A DNA stretch of 64,000 nt from Gracilimonas sp964505215 (GTDB lineage Bacteria; Bacteroidota; Rhodothermia; Balneolales; Balneolaceae): the NCBI GenBank assembly GCA_964505215.1, contig CAZDGU010000001.1, positions 1-64,000 on the forward strand. The letters are read 5' to 3'. Made by a program: the position numbers and the translations under genes. Position 1 is the first letter of the stretch, and every line of letters starts with the position of its first letter. Below are positions 8,884 through 18,474 of this stretch, one piece after another. The notes under the pieces are model-generated. The model did not search any database and was not told where the DNA came from. It saw only the letters and a program-made list of their open reading frames with translations.

Positions 8884-9867
8884 TCAGTTTAGAGATGCTA
8901 CTATTTTACCGTTTATATCAAGCTCTACGGTTTGAACGGCACTTTTAATCATATTTTTGATGGCTAATGCAGAGCTACCGCCGTGCCCAACAATACTCAC
9001 GCCATTTACGCCTAAGAAAGGTATACCACCTACATTTTCATAATTAAAGGGAGATAAAGCGGTGGTTAATACTTGCTGAATCCGGCCAATTTCTTCTTTG
9101 GAAAGCCCCATTTCTTTAACAGCAGTACCAATAAGCTGTTGAACTATTTTGGGTATTGATTCTCCAAACTTCAATACAATATTCCCTACCAGTCCGTCAC
9201 ATAAATATACATCGGCATTTCCGGGTAAAATATCTTTCCCTTCTACATTGCCGATAAAATTATTGCGGTCTTTAAGGTTCTCGTAAATTTCTTTTAAAAG
9301 TTCGGTCCCTTTTCCTTCTTCTTCGCCTACATTTAGCAGCCCCACTTTGGGATTGTCAACATCAAGGATATGTTTGCAGTAAATTTCACCCATTTTGGCA
9401 AATTGTACGGCTGCGTCTGCTTTAAGCTCCAGGTTAGCTCCAGCGTCAACTAACAGTCTGAAACCTTTTAAGGTTGGAAAGTTAGCAGCAATGGTGGGCC
9501 TGATTACGCCTTCCAGCTTCCCCAGGCCAAACATAGAAGCAGCTAATAAAGCTCCGGTATTTCCGGCACTTACAAAAGCATCACATTTACCTGCTTTTTG
9601 AAGGCCAATACCCATAACAATTGACGATTGCCGCTTGGTTTTAACAGCCTGAGCCGGAGATTCTTCCATCCCAATAATCTCAGGGGCATGTTGTACCACA
9701 ATTCTCGACTCATCATATTCGTGATACGCGAGCTGTGCATTAACTTCTTTCTCCGGGCCAATCAAAAGTACGGTAAGTTCCGGAACCTCTTTTATAGCCT
9801 GAATAGCCCCTTCAACTGGGTTTTTTGGATAAAAATCTCCACCGGCTGCATCTACGGCAACAATCAT
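8884..9867 (-). CDS. plsX: Phosphate acyltransferase PlsX
   Basis: Makes acyl-phosphate from acyl-ACP, feeding PlsY for phospholipid synthesis. The 327 residues begin with MIVAVDAAGGDFYP, the family N-terminal signature in which the usual DAMGGD appears as DAAGGD. VSAGNTGALLAAS and VDAGANLELKADAAVQFA are further conserved blocks. It lies between rpmF and fabH, the standard order that links ribosomal protein synthesis, phospholipid and fatty acid synthesis. Confidence 0.95.
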   Translation of the reverse strand: MIVAVDAAGGDFYPKNPVEGAIQAIKEVPELTVLLIGPEKEVNAQLAYHEYDESRIVVQHAPEIIGMEESPAQAVKTKRQSSIVMGIGLQKAGKCDAFVSAGNTGALLAASMFGLGKLEGVIRPTIAANFPTLKGFRLLVDAGANLELKADAAVQFAKMGEIYCKHILDVDNPKVGLLNVGEEEGKGTELLKEIYENLKDRNNFIGNVEGKDILPGNADVYLCDGLVGNIVLKFGESIPKIVQQLIGTAVKEMGLSKEEIGRIQQVLTTALSPFNYENVGGIPFLGVNGVSIVGHGGSSALAIKNMIKSAVQTVELDINGKIVASLN

Positions 9868-9879
9868 AAATTATACGGT

Positions 9880-10059
9880 TTAGTTAGCTGCTTTTGTTAC
9901 CTGACGTCCGCGATAGTAGCCACACTCAGCACAAGCATGGTGGTAGCGGTGCAACTCTCCGCAATTAGAGCATTTTGTAAGTGTTACATCAGAAATTGCC
10001 TGATGAGCTCTGCGCTTATTTCTGCGCGTTTTGGAGGTTCTTCGTTTTGGATGTGCCAT
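9880..10059 (-). CDS. rpmF: 50S ribosomal protein L32
   Basis: A 59-residue protein starting MAHPKRRTSKTRRNKRRAH, the typical basic L32 N-terminus. It keeps the zinc-ribbon cysteines as CSNC (30-33) and CAEC (43-46), so this is the C+ form. It is 12 bp upstream of plsX and 18 bp downstream of the yceD-type gene, exactly the conserved yceD-rpmF-plsX order. Confidence 0.97.
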   Translation of the reverse strand: MAHPKRRTSKTRRNKRRAHQAISDVTLTKCSNCGELHRYHHACAECGYYRGRQVTKAAN

Positions 10060-10077
10060 TAGTTATTATGTATTGTG

Positions 10078-10581
10078 TTAGTCTTTTAATTCTTTCAGTT
10101 TTTGCCACCGCGGATCGATTTTTTCTTCATCCTCCTCAGGGATGTCACCAAACTGTTCATTCAGCACTTCCTTAGGATTTCCTTGCTCGTCCAAAAAGCG
10201 GGGATGTAATTTTTTAATTGGGAGATTTAACAAGATGGTGTCTATGACGTCTTGCTCTAAATCAATTTGCTTACTTGCATGATCATAATTTCGTACAGCT
10301 CCGTTTTCATCGGCCGACTCTTCTATTTGTTCGGCTTTAAAAAGAACCTCATAATCTTGATGCAGGGTATAATCGAATGTATCGAGCGAACGATCACAAA
10401 CAAGTTCTACCACAGCATCTAATGATAGCTGAGTGCGCACAAAATGCATAGTACGATAAAAATCAATATGTAAAGAACCACCTTTGAACTCGAGATCTCC
10501 TAAATCCAGCTCATCTGAGCCTAATTCGAGGTTTTTCTCGCTATGTTCTTCCGGTATTTCAAAGATCTTGAATTTAAGCAT
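10078..10581 (-). CDS. yceD: YceD/DUF177 family protein
   Basis: A 167-residue acidic protein of the DUF177 family, whose members sit upstream of rpmF and are implicated in 23S rRNA accumulation in E. coli. The core has VELVCDRSLDTF (the usual conserved Cys region) and the acidic C-terminal tail around IDPRWQKLKELK that ends most members. The assignment rests on this tail, the length and the position 18 bp before rpmF. The molecular activity is not firmly established for the family. Confidence 0.88.
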   Translation of the reverse strand: MLKFKIFEIPEEHSEKNLELGSDELDLGDLEFKGGSLHIDFYRTMHFVRTQLSLDAVVELVCDRSLDTFDYTLHQDYEVLFKAEQIEESADENGAVRNYDHASKQIDLEQDVIDTILLNLPIKKLHPRFLDEQGNPKEVLNEQFGDIPEEDEEKIDPRWQKLKELKD

Positions 10582-10635
10582 AAAATCATCTCCTCAATAG
10601 CTACACAAAATAAGCAATATACTTTTGTGGTTCAA

Positions 10636-11274
10636 TCAATTAAATAATCCAAAAATACGCTGCTCTATCATGCCAATAACCTGCCCTAAATCTTCCTTAT
10701 TGTTCACAAAATCAAGATTATCGGTATCAATTATAAGTTTTTCGTGAGGATAACGCTCAATCCAATTTTCATAAAGCTTGTTTAGGCGTTCTAAGTATTC
10801 AATGCGAATGGTGTTCTCATAATCTCTCCCCCGCTGTTGAATCTGCTGCACCAACGTTGGTACTTGCGCGCGTAAATAAATAAGCATGTCGGGCGGGCGT
10901 AAGTAGTAGCTCATTTCATGAAAAAGAGCTTCATAATTCGCAAAATCCCGATCGCTCATCAGGTTCATTTGATGCAGGTTTTTAGCAAAAATCTCCACAT
11001 CTTCGTAAATCGTTCTATCCTGAATTAAGTTTACATCATCATTTAGCATTTCCTTTTGATGACGAAATCGGCTGGATAAAAAATAGATTTGAAGATTAAA
11101 GCTCCAGCGCCTCATATCCTCATAAAAATCTTGTAAGTACGGATTATCATCTACCGACTCATAAAAAGCCTCCCAGTTAAAATGTTTGGCTAATAAACCT
11201 GTTAGAGATGACTTTCCGGCACCAATATTACCTGCTACAGCAATATAATGCGATTTCTTTTTCTGCTGGCTCAT
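10636..11274 (-). CDS. Deoxynucleoside kinase (dNK/dGK family)
   Basis: Phosphorylates deoxynucleosides in the salvage pathway. It has 212 residues with P-loop GNIGAGKSS (15-23), a substrate-binding ESVDDNPYL segment, the DRTIYED motif (usual DRS/DRT) and the lid arginines in QQRGRDYE. The family includes deoxyadenosine, deoxyguanosine and mitochondrial-type kinases, and the specificity cannot be decided here. It lies 8 bp downstream of pgi and 54 bp upstream of yceD, on the same strand. Confidence 0.92.
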   Translation of the reverse strand: MSQQKKKSHYIAVAGNIGAGKSSLTGLLAKHFNWEAFYESVDDNPYLQDFYEDMRRWSFNLQIYFLSSRFRHQKEMLNDDVNLIQDRTIYEDVEIFAKNLHQMNLMSDRDFANYEALFHEMSYYLRPPDMLIYLRAQVPTLVQQIQQRGRDYENTIRIEYLERLNKLYENWIERYPHEKLIIDTDNLDFVNNKEDLGQVIGMIEQRIFGLFN

Positions 11275-11282
11275 AGTTAATT

Positions 11283-12575
11283 TTAAGATTTTCCGAGTAG
11301 GCGGTACATTGCTTTTTTGTAGTCTTCTACACCGGGCTGATTAAATGGGTTTACTCCTAAACTATACACAAAAATACCGGTAAGCAGCTCAAAGAAGTAA
11401 ATCAGATGTCCCATATTTTCTTCATTCAGCATTTCCATGCTAATATTAATTATGGGTACGTCGCCCTCATTATGTGCCTCGGCTGTACCTTCTCGGGCTT
11501 TCCGGTTTATTTCATGGAATGACTTTCCTGATAAATAGTTCAGGCTGTCATCATTGCCTTCTAAATGATTTACATTCAAAGACGAAAATGGCTTTTCGAC
11601 AATTATGAAGGTCTCTATCAGGCTTCTTTTGCCCTGTTGTATAAACTGCCCAAGACTATGCAAATCGGTTGAAAAAGTTGCAACAGTAGGGAATATCCCC
11701 TTTCCTTCCTTCCCTTCACTTTCGCCCAATAACTGCTGAATCCAGCCTCCAAAGGATGTTAATTCAGGTTCAAAAGTTGCAAAAACATCAATGGTTTTAC
11801 CTGATTCGTGTATGGCATTTCTAAAAGCTGCATATTCCAGAATGTCTTCGCAGTTTTCTTCGTACTTGTTGAACGCCGTTACAGCTCCGTAAAATAAGGT
11901 TCTGATATCAATTCCGGCTACGGCAATAGGCAGTAAGCCCACCGGCGTGAGCACCGAAAATCTCCCCCCCACATCATCGGGAATGATAAATTTGCGATAT
12001 CCCTTTTGCTCAATCAGTTCATTTAATAAACCACCGCTTTTTCCGGTTGTGCAAATGATATGCTCGGCGGCTTCGTCTCCATATAAATCTTCCAGCAGCT
12101 CCCGCAGCAGCCTGAATGACAATGCTGTTTCAAGGGTTGAGCCTGACTTTGAAATGACATTCACATAAATATTTTTAGGCTCACCCGTCTCTTCATCCGG
12201 AGTGCGGAGGTGCTGAAGCAGTTCCTCCAGGTATCTACCGCCCATGTGATGACCGGCATACACTATTTCGGGACCGCCAGTGTTGAAGTGGGGAGAAAGC
12301 GCATCTATCACCGCTTTGGCTCCTAAATAGGAACCACCTATGCCACATACTACAAACACATCTGCTTTTGCCCGCACCTGCTCTGCTAATGCCGAAATTT
12401 GTTCCAGCTCAGCATCATTCGGATTGGCAAGAATATCACGCCAGCCCAACCATTCAGAACCCGGACCGGTTTTATTTTGAAGTTGTTTAAGAGCTACATC
12501 TGCTTTTCTGCGGGCTTTAAAGTAGGCATCTTCATCAATAAAATTACGGGCAAGGCGTATATCACAATTAATCAT
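11283..12575 (-). CDS. pgi: Glucose-6-phosphate isomerase
   Basis: Interconverts glucose-6-phosphate and fructose-6-phosphate. At 430 residues it is the short Bacillus/Thermotoga-type enzyme rather than the 550-residue E. coli type. Motifs include GIGGSYLGAKAV, SKSGSTLETALSF (sugar-phosphate site), VGGRFSVLTPVGLLP and the C-terminal NPFNQPGVEDYKK. It lies 12 bp downstream of pfkA, placing two consecutive glycolytic steps together. Confidence 0.96.
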   Translation of the reverse strand: MINCDIRLARNFIDEDAYFKARRKADVALKQLQNKTGPGSEWLGWRDILANPNDAELEQISALAEQVRAKADVFVVCGIGGSYLGAKAVIDALSPHFNTGGPEIVYAGHHMGGRYLEELLQHLRTPDEETGEPKNIYVNVISKSGSTLETALSFRLLRELLEDLYGDEAAEHIICTTGKSGGLLNELIEQKGYRKFIIPDDVGGRFSVLTPVGLLPIAVAGIDIRTLFYGAVTAFNKYEENCEDILEYAAFRNAIHESGKTIDVFATFEPELTSFGGWIQQLLGESEGKEGKGIFPTVATFSTDLHSLGQFIQQGKRSLIETFIIVEKPFSSLNVNHLEGNDDSLNYLSGKSFHEINRKAREGTAEAHNEGDVPIINISMEMLNEENMGHLIYFFELLTGIFVYSLGVNPFNQPGVEDYKKAMYRLLGKS

Positions 12576-12587
12576 GTATGTTTAAAT

Positions 12588-13577
12588 CTATCTTAGGAGT
12601 TTGGCTAAGTCGATGAGCGTATGATCCAGCTCTTTCTTTTTGGCAATGGCAACGCGCATAGGCGTTATTTTTTTTGCGTTATTTACGATTCCCACCATTA
12701 CTTCGCTATGCCCTTCCCGAAGTACTTTTACGGCAGCGGCTCCTAATTGGCTGGCAAGTACGCGGTCGCGAGCTGTGGGAGTTCCGCCCCGCTGTACGTG
12801 CCCAAGAATACACACGCGCATATCATATTGAGAGAAATCATCCTTTATTTTATCAGCCAGTTTAATAGCACCGCCGGTTTCGTCTCCTTCGGCAACTACT
12901 ACCAAGCTGCTTCGGCGCTGTGCCCTTAGCATATCATGAAGCTGCCTTTTTACTTCATCTATATTGGTAAGCTCTTCGGGAAGCAATGCTATTTCTGCAC
13001 CGCTGGCAATGCTGGTTTCTAAAGCAATAAAACCGGTATCGCGGCCCATAACTTCTACCAAAAACATGCGTTCGTGTGCGTCTGCAGTGTCTCGGATTTT
13101 ATCAATAGCATCTAATGCCGTGTTTAAAGCCGTGTCGTAACCGATGGTTTCGTCGGTACCTATAATGTCGTTATCAATAGTAGCCGGTACGCCTACAACG
13201 TTAATGTGATGCTCGGAACTCAGAACGTTTGCCCCTGTAAAAGTGCCATCTCCACCAATAGCTACTAATGCATTAATGCCGTATTTCTTAAGGTTTTCAG
13301 CGGCTATTTTCCGCCCTTCTTTGGTCTTAAACTCTTTTGAGCGGGCTGATTTTAGAATGGTACCGCCTCTTTGAATAATATTTGAGACGGAATGGGTATC
13401 CAGCTCAATAAATTCTTCGTGAATTAATCCGTAGTAGCCATGCATTATACCATAAACTTTAATACCGTAATGAGCAGCAGTACGTACTACGGCCCGCACT
13501 GCGGCATTCATACCTGGGGAGTCTCCTCCGCTTGTTAAAACACCAATGGTTTTAACTTCTAATAATTCGTCTGCCAT
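12588..13577 (-). CDS. pfkA: ATP-dependent 6-phosphofructokinase
   Basis: Phosphorylates fructose-6-phosphate, the committed step of glycolysis. The 329 residues show LTSGGDSPGMNAAVR (about 14-28), the Mg-ATP loop GGDGTFTGA (about 108-116), the catalytic PATIDNDI block and GTDETIGYDTAL. The Gly after GGD (GGDGT) and length indicate the ATP-dependent bacterial type rather than the PPi-dependent one. It is transcribed divergently from the polyprenyl synthase gene across about 100 bp, and is the first gene of a run that continues with pgi and the nucleoside kinase. Confidence 0.95.
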   Translation of the reverse strand: MADELLEVKTIGVLTSGGDSPGMNAAVRAVVRTAAHYGIKVYGIMHGYYGLIHEEFIELDTHSVSNIIQRGGTILKSARSKEFKTKEGRKIAAENLKKYGINALVAIGGDGTFTGANVLSSEHHINVVGVPATIDNDIIGTDETIGYDTALNTALDAIDKIRDTADAHERMFLVEVMGRDTGFIALETSIASGAEIALLPEELTNIDEVKRQLHDMLRAQRRSSLVVVAEGDETGGAIKLADKIKDDFSQYDMRVCILGHVQRGGTPTARDRVLASQLGAAAVKVLREGHSEVMVGIVNNAKKITPMRVAIAKKKELDHTLIDLAKLLR

Positions 13578-13678
13578 AAATATTCAGTAAATAAAAGTGA
13601 GTGATTGAGAATGAATAATTGTTCAGTATTATAAGTAAATTGTCTAATTGATAAACTAAGAAAATTTCCACACAATTG

Positions 13679-14698
13679 ATGATTGATAACCAAGAGTTAG
13701 AACATATAAATTTAGAGACGGTTACCCGCAAAACTTTAAAGGAAATTACGGCTCCGGTTTCTAAAAACTTATCGGCTTTCAGAACATTCTTCAAGAAGAC
13801 CATTCAGTCTGATGTGTTCCTTCTCGACCAAATTATAAAATATCTACTACGCCAGAAGGGAAAGGAACTGCGCCCTACCCTTGTGTTTATGAGTGCTAAC
13901 TTATTCGGTGAGATAAATGAGCGCAGTTATATAGCTGCCACTATGATTGAGCTGCTGCACACCGCCACCCTTATTCACGATGACGTGGTTGATGAGGCCG
14001 ATACGCGGCGTGGCTTCGTGAGCATCAACAAAATTTGGAGAAATAAAGCCGGTGTGCTTCTGGGTGATTACCTGCTCTCAAAAGGATTGCTAATTGCGCT
14101 CGAAAATGAAGAGCACACGTTATTAAAAGTTCAATCCAGAGCGGTGCAGAGCATGAGTGAAGGAGAACTCCGCCAGCTTAAAACGGCCGGGCTTTTCAAT
14201 ATGACGGAAGAGCGCTACTTCCAGATTATATCTGAGAAAACAGCCAGCTTGATTTCTACCTGCTGCGAGTGCGGTGCCGTTTCGGTGAGTGATGATAAAG
14301 ACCTTCACCTCAAAATGAGAGAAATTGGCCACTGCATAGGAATTGCATTCCAGATCAGAGACGATTTATTTGACTACGGAATGTATGATATAGGAAAACC
14401 TACCCGGAATGATATTCAGGAACGCAAGGTGACCCTGCCGCTAATAAAAGCCTTTGAACGTGCTCCTAAAAAAGAAGCAGCCCGCATTCGTGCATTAATG
14501 AAAAAGCGTAAGAAGACCTCTAAAAACGTTGAAGATATTGTTGAATTTGTGCACAAAAACGACGGGATAAAATACGCTCAAGAAACGATGTTCGACTATG
14601 CCAATAAAGCCATCGACAGTTTAAATACCCTTCCTGACTCGCCCGCCAAGCAAGATTTTACCGATTTGATACACTTTGTTATCACACGGAAAAAATAA
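13679..14698 (+). CDS. Trans-type polyprenyl diphosphate synthase
   Basis: Chain-elongating isoprenyl diphosphate synthase; the likely product is the long side-chain precursor of menaquinone, which fits menA elsewhere in the window. The ATG at 13679 is chosen over the TTG directly before it. The 339 residues contain the first Asp-rich motif DDVVDEADTRR (from about 101), the chain-length region just upstream (TATLIHDD), and the second motif in FQIRDDLFDY (about 225-233). The product length (octaprenyl versus solanesyl and so on) cannot be read with certainty, so no symbol is given. The LpxH-like gene follows after 6 bp. Confidence 0.93.
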   Translation: MIDNQELEHINLETVTRKTLKEITAPVSKNLSAFRTFFKKTIQSDVFLLDQIIKYLLRQKGKELRPTLVFMSANLFGEINERSYIAATMIELLHTATLIHDDVVDEADTRRGFVSINKIWRNKAGVLLGDYLLSKGLLIALENEEHTLLKVQSRAVQSMSEGELRQLKTAGLFNMTEERYFQIISEKTASLISTCCECGAVSVSDDKDLHLKMREIGHCIGIAFQIRDDLFDYGMYDIGKPTRNDIQERKVTLPLIKAFERAPKKEAARIRALMKKRKKTSKNVEDIVEFVHKNDGIKYAQETMFDYANKAIDSLNTLPDSPAKQDFTDLIHFVITRKK

Positions 14699-14704
14699 CG
14701 TTCT

Positions 14705-15475
14705 ATGAAATTTGAACAGTTTATTTTTATCTCTGATGTGCATCTCGGTGCGTTTCCGGCACCTGTAAATGATAAGATTGAACAGGATTTAATTGCATTA
14801 ATTCACCACTGTAAAGAGCAGCAAATTAAAATTCACGTTTTGGGAGATTTATTCGATTATTGGATGGAATATCCTGACAAGGGTTTTGTACCCAAGCTGG
14901 GGAAAAAAGTGTTAGACGCGTTTGAGGAATATAACACAACCGTTGCTCCGGCATTATATATCACCGGAAATCACGATAACTGGACATTTGGTCACTTTAA
15001 AGAGCGCGGGTTTGACGTAGAGCCGAATTTCAAAATCATTGAAATAGAAAATAAACGAATACTGCTTATGCATGGCGATGGCGTAGCAGATGATACCTTA
15101 GGTTTTCCAAGAGCGAGGTTTCATCGGTTGTTGAGAAACTCAGCCTTTGTGGCTGCGTACCAAAAAGTGTTGCCTCCCAAAATGGGCATTTCTGCCATGA
15201 AGCTGTTTTCATCCATTACACGGCGGAATAATACACCTAATCCAAACCCTTTGAATAAGCAGGCACGTAAAATTTTCTCTCAGCATAATCTTGATTATAT
15301 CCTCAGCGGCCACGATCATATTCCGCGCAAAGAAACATTTACGCGCGGGCGCTATATAAATTTAGGTACATTTTTCAAACACCGTACCGCAGCATTACAT
15401 ACCAAAAGGGAAATAAAACTCGTTAAATGGAATGCAGAAACTAAAAACTTCTTACCTTTCGAGCTAAGTAACTAA
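14705..15475 (+). CDS. LpxH-like UDP-2,3-diacylglucosamine diphosphatase family metallophosphoesterase
   Basis: Calcineurin-like phosphoesterase with all five metal-binding blocks: SDVHLG (10-15), GDLFDYW (about 47-53), GNHDNW, LMHGDG and SGHDH. The GDLFDYW and GHDH spacing and the 256-residue length resemble LpxH and LpxH2 proteins, which hydrolyse UDP-diacylglucosamine to lipid X in lipid A synthesis at the membrane. It lies 6 bp from the upstream and 5 bp from the downstream gene, giving a prenyl synthase-LpxH-PBP envelope operon. Exact substrate is inferred from family and context. Confidence 0.85.
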   Translation: MKFEQFIFISDVHLGAFPAPVNDKIEQDLIALIHHCKEQQIKIHVLGDLFDYWMEYPDKGFVPKLGKKVLDAFEEYNTTVAPALYITGNHDNWTFGHFKERGFDVEPNFKIIEIENKRILLMHGDGVADDTLGFPRARFHRLLRNSAFVAAYQKVLPPKMGISAMKLFSSITRRNNTPNPNPLNKQARKIFSQHNLDYILSGHDHIPRKETFTRGRYINLGTFFKHRTAALHTKREIKLVKWNAETKNFLPFELSN

Positions 15476-15480
15476 GCACT

Positions 15481-17814
15481 ATGAGCGACGACAAAGATAA
15501 AACTATTGATCATCAGCGTTATTTCAACGATCCTGAATATAGGAAGCGAATATTAGCCGAGCGAAAAGCAAAAGAGAAAGCTTCATCCTCAAAGGCTTCC
15601 ACTCCATTTGGCGCTACTATTAAAAAAATATGGTATTACGGCGGTATTACTTTAGGAGTATTTTTACTCGTGCTTTTCGGTTATGTGTTCTATTTATTTC
15701 AAGGCCTCCCTTCTACCGATGAGTTTGAAAACCCGGAAACGGCCATTGCTTCTGAAGTACGCTCCCGAGATGGCGTAACACTGGATAAATATTTTACCGA
15801 AAACCGAAAGTGGGTTCGGTACGAGGATATATCACCCCACGTAATTGATGCACTGATTGCCACCGAAGACCATCGTTTTTACACACACTGGGGCATCGAT
15901 ATGTTTGCAACGCTGGCTATTCCCTGGCATTTGATAAACGGGCGCTGGCAGGGAGCTTCTACCATCAGTCAGCAGCTGGCGCGTAATTTATACAAGAAAA
16001 TTGGGCAAGACTTTTCGGTAACCCGAAAGTTCAGAGAAATGATTACCGCCATACAGCTGGAGCGCAGATATACCAAGCAAGAAATTGCAGAGATGTATTT
16101 GAATACGGTAGAATTCCCCAACTCAACTTTTGGTATAGAAGCCGCCGCGCAAACGCATTATGGAAAACCCGCCAAGGAGCTGGCCGTTAATGAGGCTGCC
16201 ATGATGGTGGGTTCTCTACAGGCTATTTATGCATTCAACCCACGTATATTCCCTGAACGCTCGAAAAGGCGCCGTGATATTGTGCTGTATCAAATGCATA
16301 AGCACAACTTTTTGAATGATTTGGAATACGTGGCGCATACCGAGCTCCCAATTGAGCTGGATTACCATCCGCCTTTCAAAACCGGGCGTCAAAGCCGCTA
16401 TTTTGGTGAATATGTGCGCCAGCAGGTGCAGCCGTGGCTGGAAGAAAACGGATATGATTTATACAAAGACGGCTTAGTAATTTATACCACTATAGACTCT
16501 CGCCTGCAAAAACATGCCGAACGTGCGGTTAAAACCAAGCTGGATTCTCTCCAAAACATTTATGAAGCAGAATGGACCACTCCCGGCGGTGAATACATGG
16601 ACAAATTTTGGAAAGAAAACCCCATGTTTTTACGCCAATTTTTACGCGAAACAGACCGGTATAAAAATGGATTTTCTAAATATGACACCAAAGTAGAAAG
16701 CGTAGTATTTGATTCCCTTTTTGCCGATGAAGCTTTTGTAGATTCCGTTAAAAGAGCCCGTACGCGATTGGAATCCGGTTTTGTAGCCATAGAGCCTACT
16801 AACGGTAAAATATTAGCATGGGTTGGCGGCACCGATTATGGCAACGTACAGTTCGATCACGTGTATCAGTCTCGCCGGCAGGCAGGTTCTACTTTTAAGC
16901 CTTTTGTATATGCCGTGGCTATTGATAACGGGTTTAAGCCCTATCATAAATTCTCAAAATATCCGGTTACCTTTAGAGATCGGGCCGGTAATATTTGGAA
17001 CCCCAAGGACGCAACCGTTCAGCCCGGTCCGGTAAAAGTTCCGCTCAGAGAAGCACTTGCACGCAGTATGAACAACGTGACGGTACGTTTACTTCCGGAA
17101 CTGGCAGGCCACCCCGGCACCAATAAATTATGGGAGCTTGACCCGGCTGCTCGTAAAATAAAAGCTATGGCTTCTAATTTGGGGATTGACATGAGCCAAA
17201 CCAAGGCCTTCCCTTCTATTGCTTTAGGTACAGCCGAAGTGTCTCTGCTGGAGCTAACCAGCGCCTATACCACTTTTGCCAATAAAGGCGTGCATATTGA
17301 GCCCATTGCAATTACGCGGATTGAAGACCGGGAGGGAAATATTTTAAAAGAATTTCATCCCGATTATACCAAGGAAGTGATCAGTGCCGAAACAGCTTAT
17401 ATCATCACCGATATGCTGCGTGGCGTAATTCGCGGGGGTGAAGGCTTTCATGGAACCGGCGTGCGTTTACGAAATGTGTATGGTGTTCGTCAGGATGTAG
17501 CCGGTAAAACCGGAACTACCCAAAATAGCGCTGACAACTGGTTTATAGCCATGATGCCGCATATTGTAATGGGTTCCTGGGTTGGAGGCGCCGATAGAAG
17601 AATTCGTTTTCCTGAAAACACTTATATAGGTCAGGGTGCGCGTTCAGCCCTCCCCATTGTAGGCACTTTTATAAACTATGCCACCGCCGATGAGCAAGCC
17701 TACTGGAAATACGATGCGTTTGAACCGCCGGCCGGCTTTGTACCTCCCGAAGATCCGGAGAAAACAAAAAATGAGCTGCTAAAGGATAAGGATAAAGGAC
17801 GAATAGGCTGGTAA
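15481..17814 (+). CDS. Class A penicillin-binding protein (glycosyltransferase/transpeptidase)
   Basis: Bifunctional peptidoglycan polymerase and cross-linker. The 777 residues comprise a charged cytoplasmic N-terminus, one membrane helix (about 50-73), a GT51 domain whose catalytic Glu is in ATEDHRFYTHWG (E129), and a transpeptidase domain with active-site Ser470 in GSTFKPF, SMN as the second motif and KTGTT (from about K675) as the third. It is the last gene of the plus-strand operon with the LpxH-like gene. It could be called PBP1A-type, but subtype is not certain. Confidence 0.94.
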   Translation: MSDDKDKTIDHQRYFNDPEYRKRILAERKAKEKASSSKASTPFGATIKKIWYYGGITLGVFLLVLFGYVFYLFQGLPSTDEFENPETAIASEVRSRDGVTLDKYFTENRKWVRYEDISPHVIDALIATEDHRFYTHWGIDMFATLAIPWHLINGRWQGASTISQQLARNLYKKIGQDFSVTRKFREMITAIQLERRYTKQEIAEMYLNTVEFPNSTFGIEAAAQTHYGKPAKELAVNEAAMMVGSLQAIYAFNPRIFPERSKRRRDIVLYQMHKHNFLNDLEYVAHTELPIELDYHPPFKTGRQSRYFGEYVRQQVQPWLEENGYDLYKDGLVIYTTIDSRLQKHAERAVKTKLDSLQNIYEAEWTTPGGEYMDKFWKENPMFLRQFLRETDRYKNGFSKYDTKVESVVFDSLFADEAFVDSVKRARTRLESGFVAIEPTNGKILAWVGGTDYGNVQFDHVYQSRRQAGSTFKPFVYAVAIDNGFKPYHKFSKYPVTFRDRAGNIWNPKDATVQPGPVKVPLREALARSMNNVTVRLLPELAGHPGTNKLWELDPAARKIKAMASNLGIDMSQTKAFPSIALGTAEVSLLELTSAYTTFANKGVHIEPIAITRIEDREGNILKEFHPDYTKEVISAETAYIITDMLRGVIRGGEGFHGTGVRLRNVYGVRQDVAGKTGTTQNSADNWFIAMMPHIVMGSWVGGADRRIRFPENTYIGQGARSALPIVGTFINYATADEQAYWKYDAFEPPAGFVPPEDPEKTKNELLKDKDKGRIGW

Positions 17815-18065
17815 GTGAGGAGTCACAATTCAGGAAATCAGAAGTCAGAAGTCTGGAGCCAGAATTGCACTCCCCTCGAGGAAAGACTTACATTTGGGCA
17901 TAAATAAGTTTGAAAATTTAAAGCTATTACTGCTAAAATCCGGCAAGGAGAAGTCCTTCCTTGAGGAAGGTGCCATGTGCAGCTCGCTACGCATGCGGAA
18001 GATGTTCTTGAATATGAACAGTATTGCAATATTGCAATTCCACGGAGCTGCCTATAATTGCAGTA

Positions 18066-18320
18066 CCCTTTCTCTGTCTCGGCTTTATCCCGAATTTCAG
18101 GGCTCCGGCGCACCTAAATAATTTCCCAATCCATAGCACCGCCGCAAGGAAAGAGGACGCGTTGTTTGAGAACTTTACAGATATTACCAAAAGAAGCACT
18201 AATAACTGATCCCTGTTTACTGCAAACTGATCACTGAAAAATCCTAACAAAGCGTCTCCTTCCCTGGCGCGCTTGCGCGTTAGGGAAGGAACAAGGATGG
18301 GTCCCGGCGACTAAGGGCAA
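18066..18320. repeat. Dispersed MITE-like repeat, copy A
   Basis: First of three copies (others at 30290 and 41002). It begins with a CCCT-TCTCTGTCTCGG block that includes a CCCGAAnTTCnGGG palindrome, then an inner element bounded by imperfect inverted repeats of about 25 bp (18146-18170 versus 18241-18265; core GGAC/TCTCC next to ACGC), and ends with a strong hairpin, 9-bp arms TCCTTCCCT/AGGGAAGGA (18257-18290), with an inner CGCGC/GCGCG stem, followed by ACAAGGATGGGT. It has no coding capacity. Confidence 0.85.
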
Positions 18321-18474
18321 AAAACTAAACCAAGCACAACCAATCAACAAATAACCAATTCCTATTACCCACACCTCAATCAAATCGTCCATCACAAATC
18401 GGTCGTTCGGTCTTTCGCAAATCACTTCATACTCAAGAATGTAAACCCGATTCCACCATTCCGACCTCCTCTAT

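Noticed and set aside
17987..18250. Minus-strand frame shared by two loci (also 41050-41289) that looks like a conserved small protein
   Set aside because: Both lie inside the dispersed repeat copies A and C, so the similarity is that of the DNA repeat. There is no start context, and copy B destroys the frame.
18241..18290. Resemblance to an integron attC site (CCTAAC ... GCGTTAGG)
   Set aside because: Copies A and C have matching outer boxes, but copy B lacks CCTAAC. The conserved part is the TCCTTCCCT hairpin, there is no integron integrase and no gene cassette pattern.
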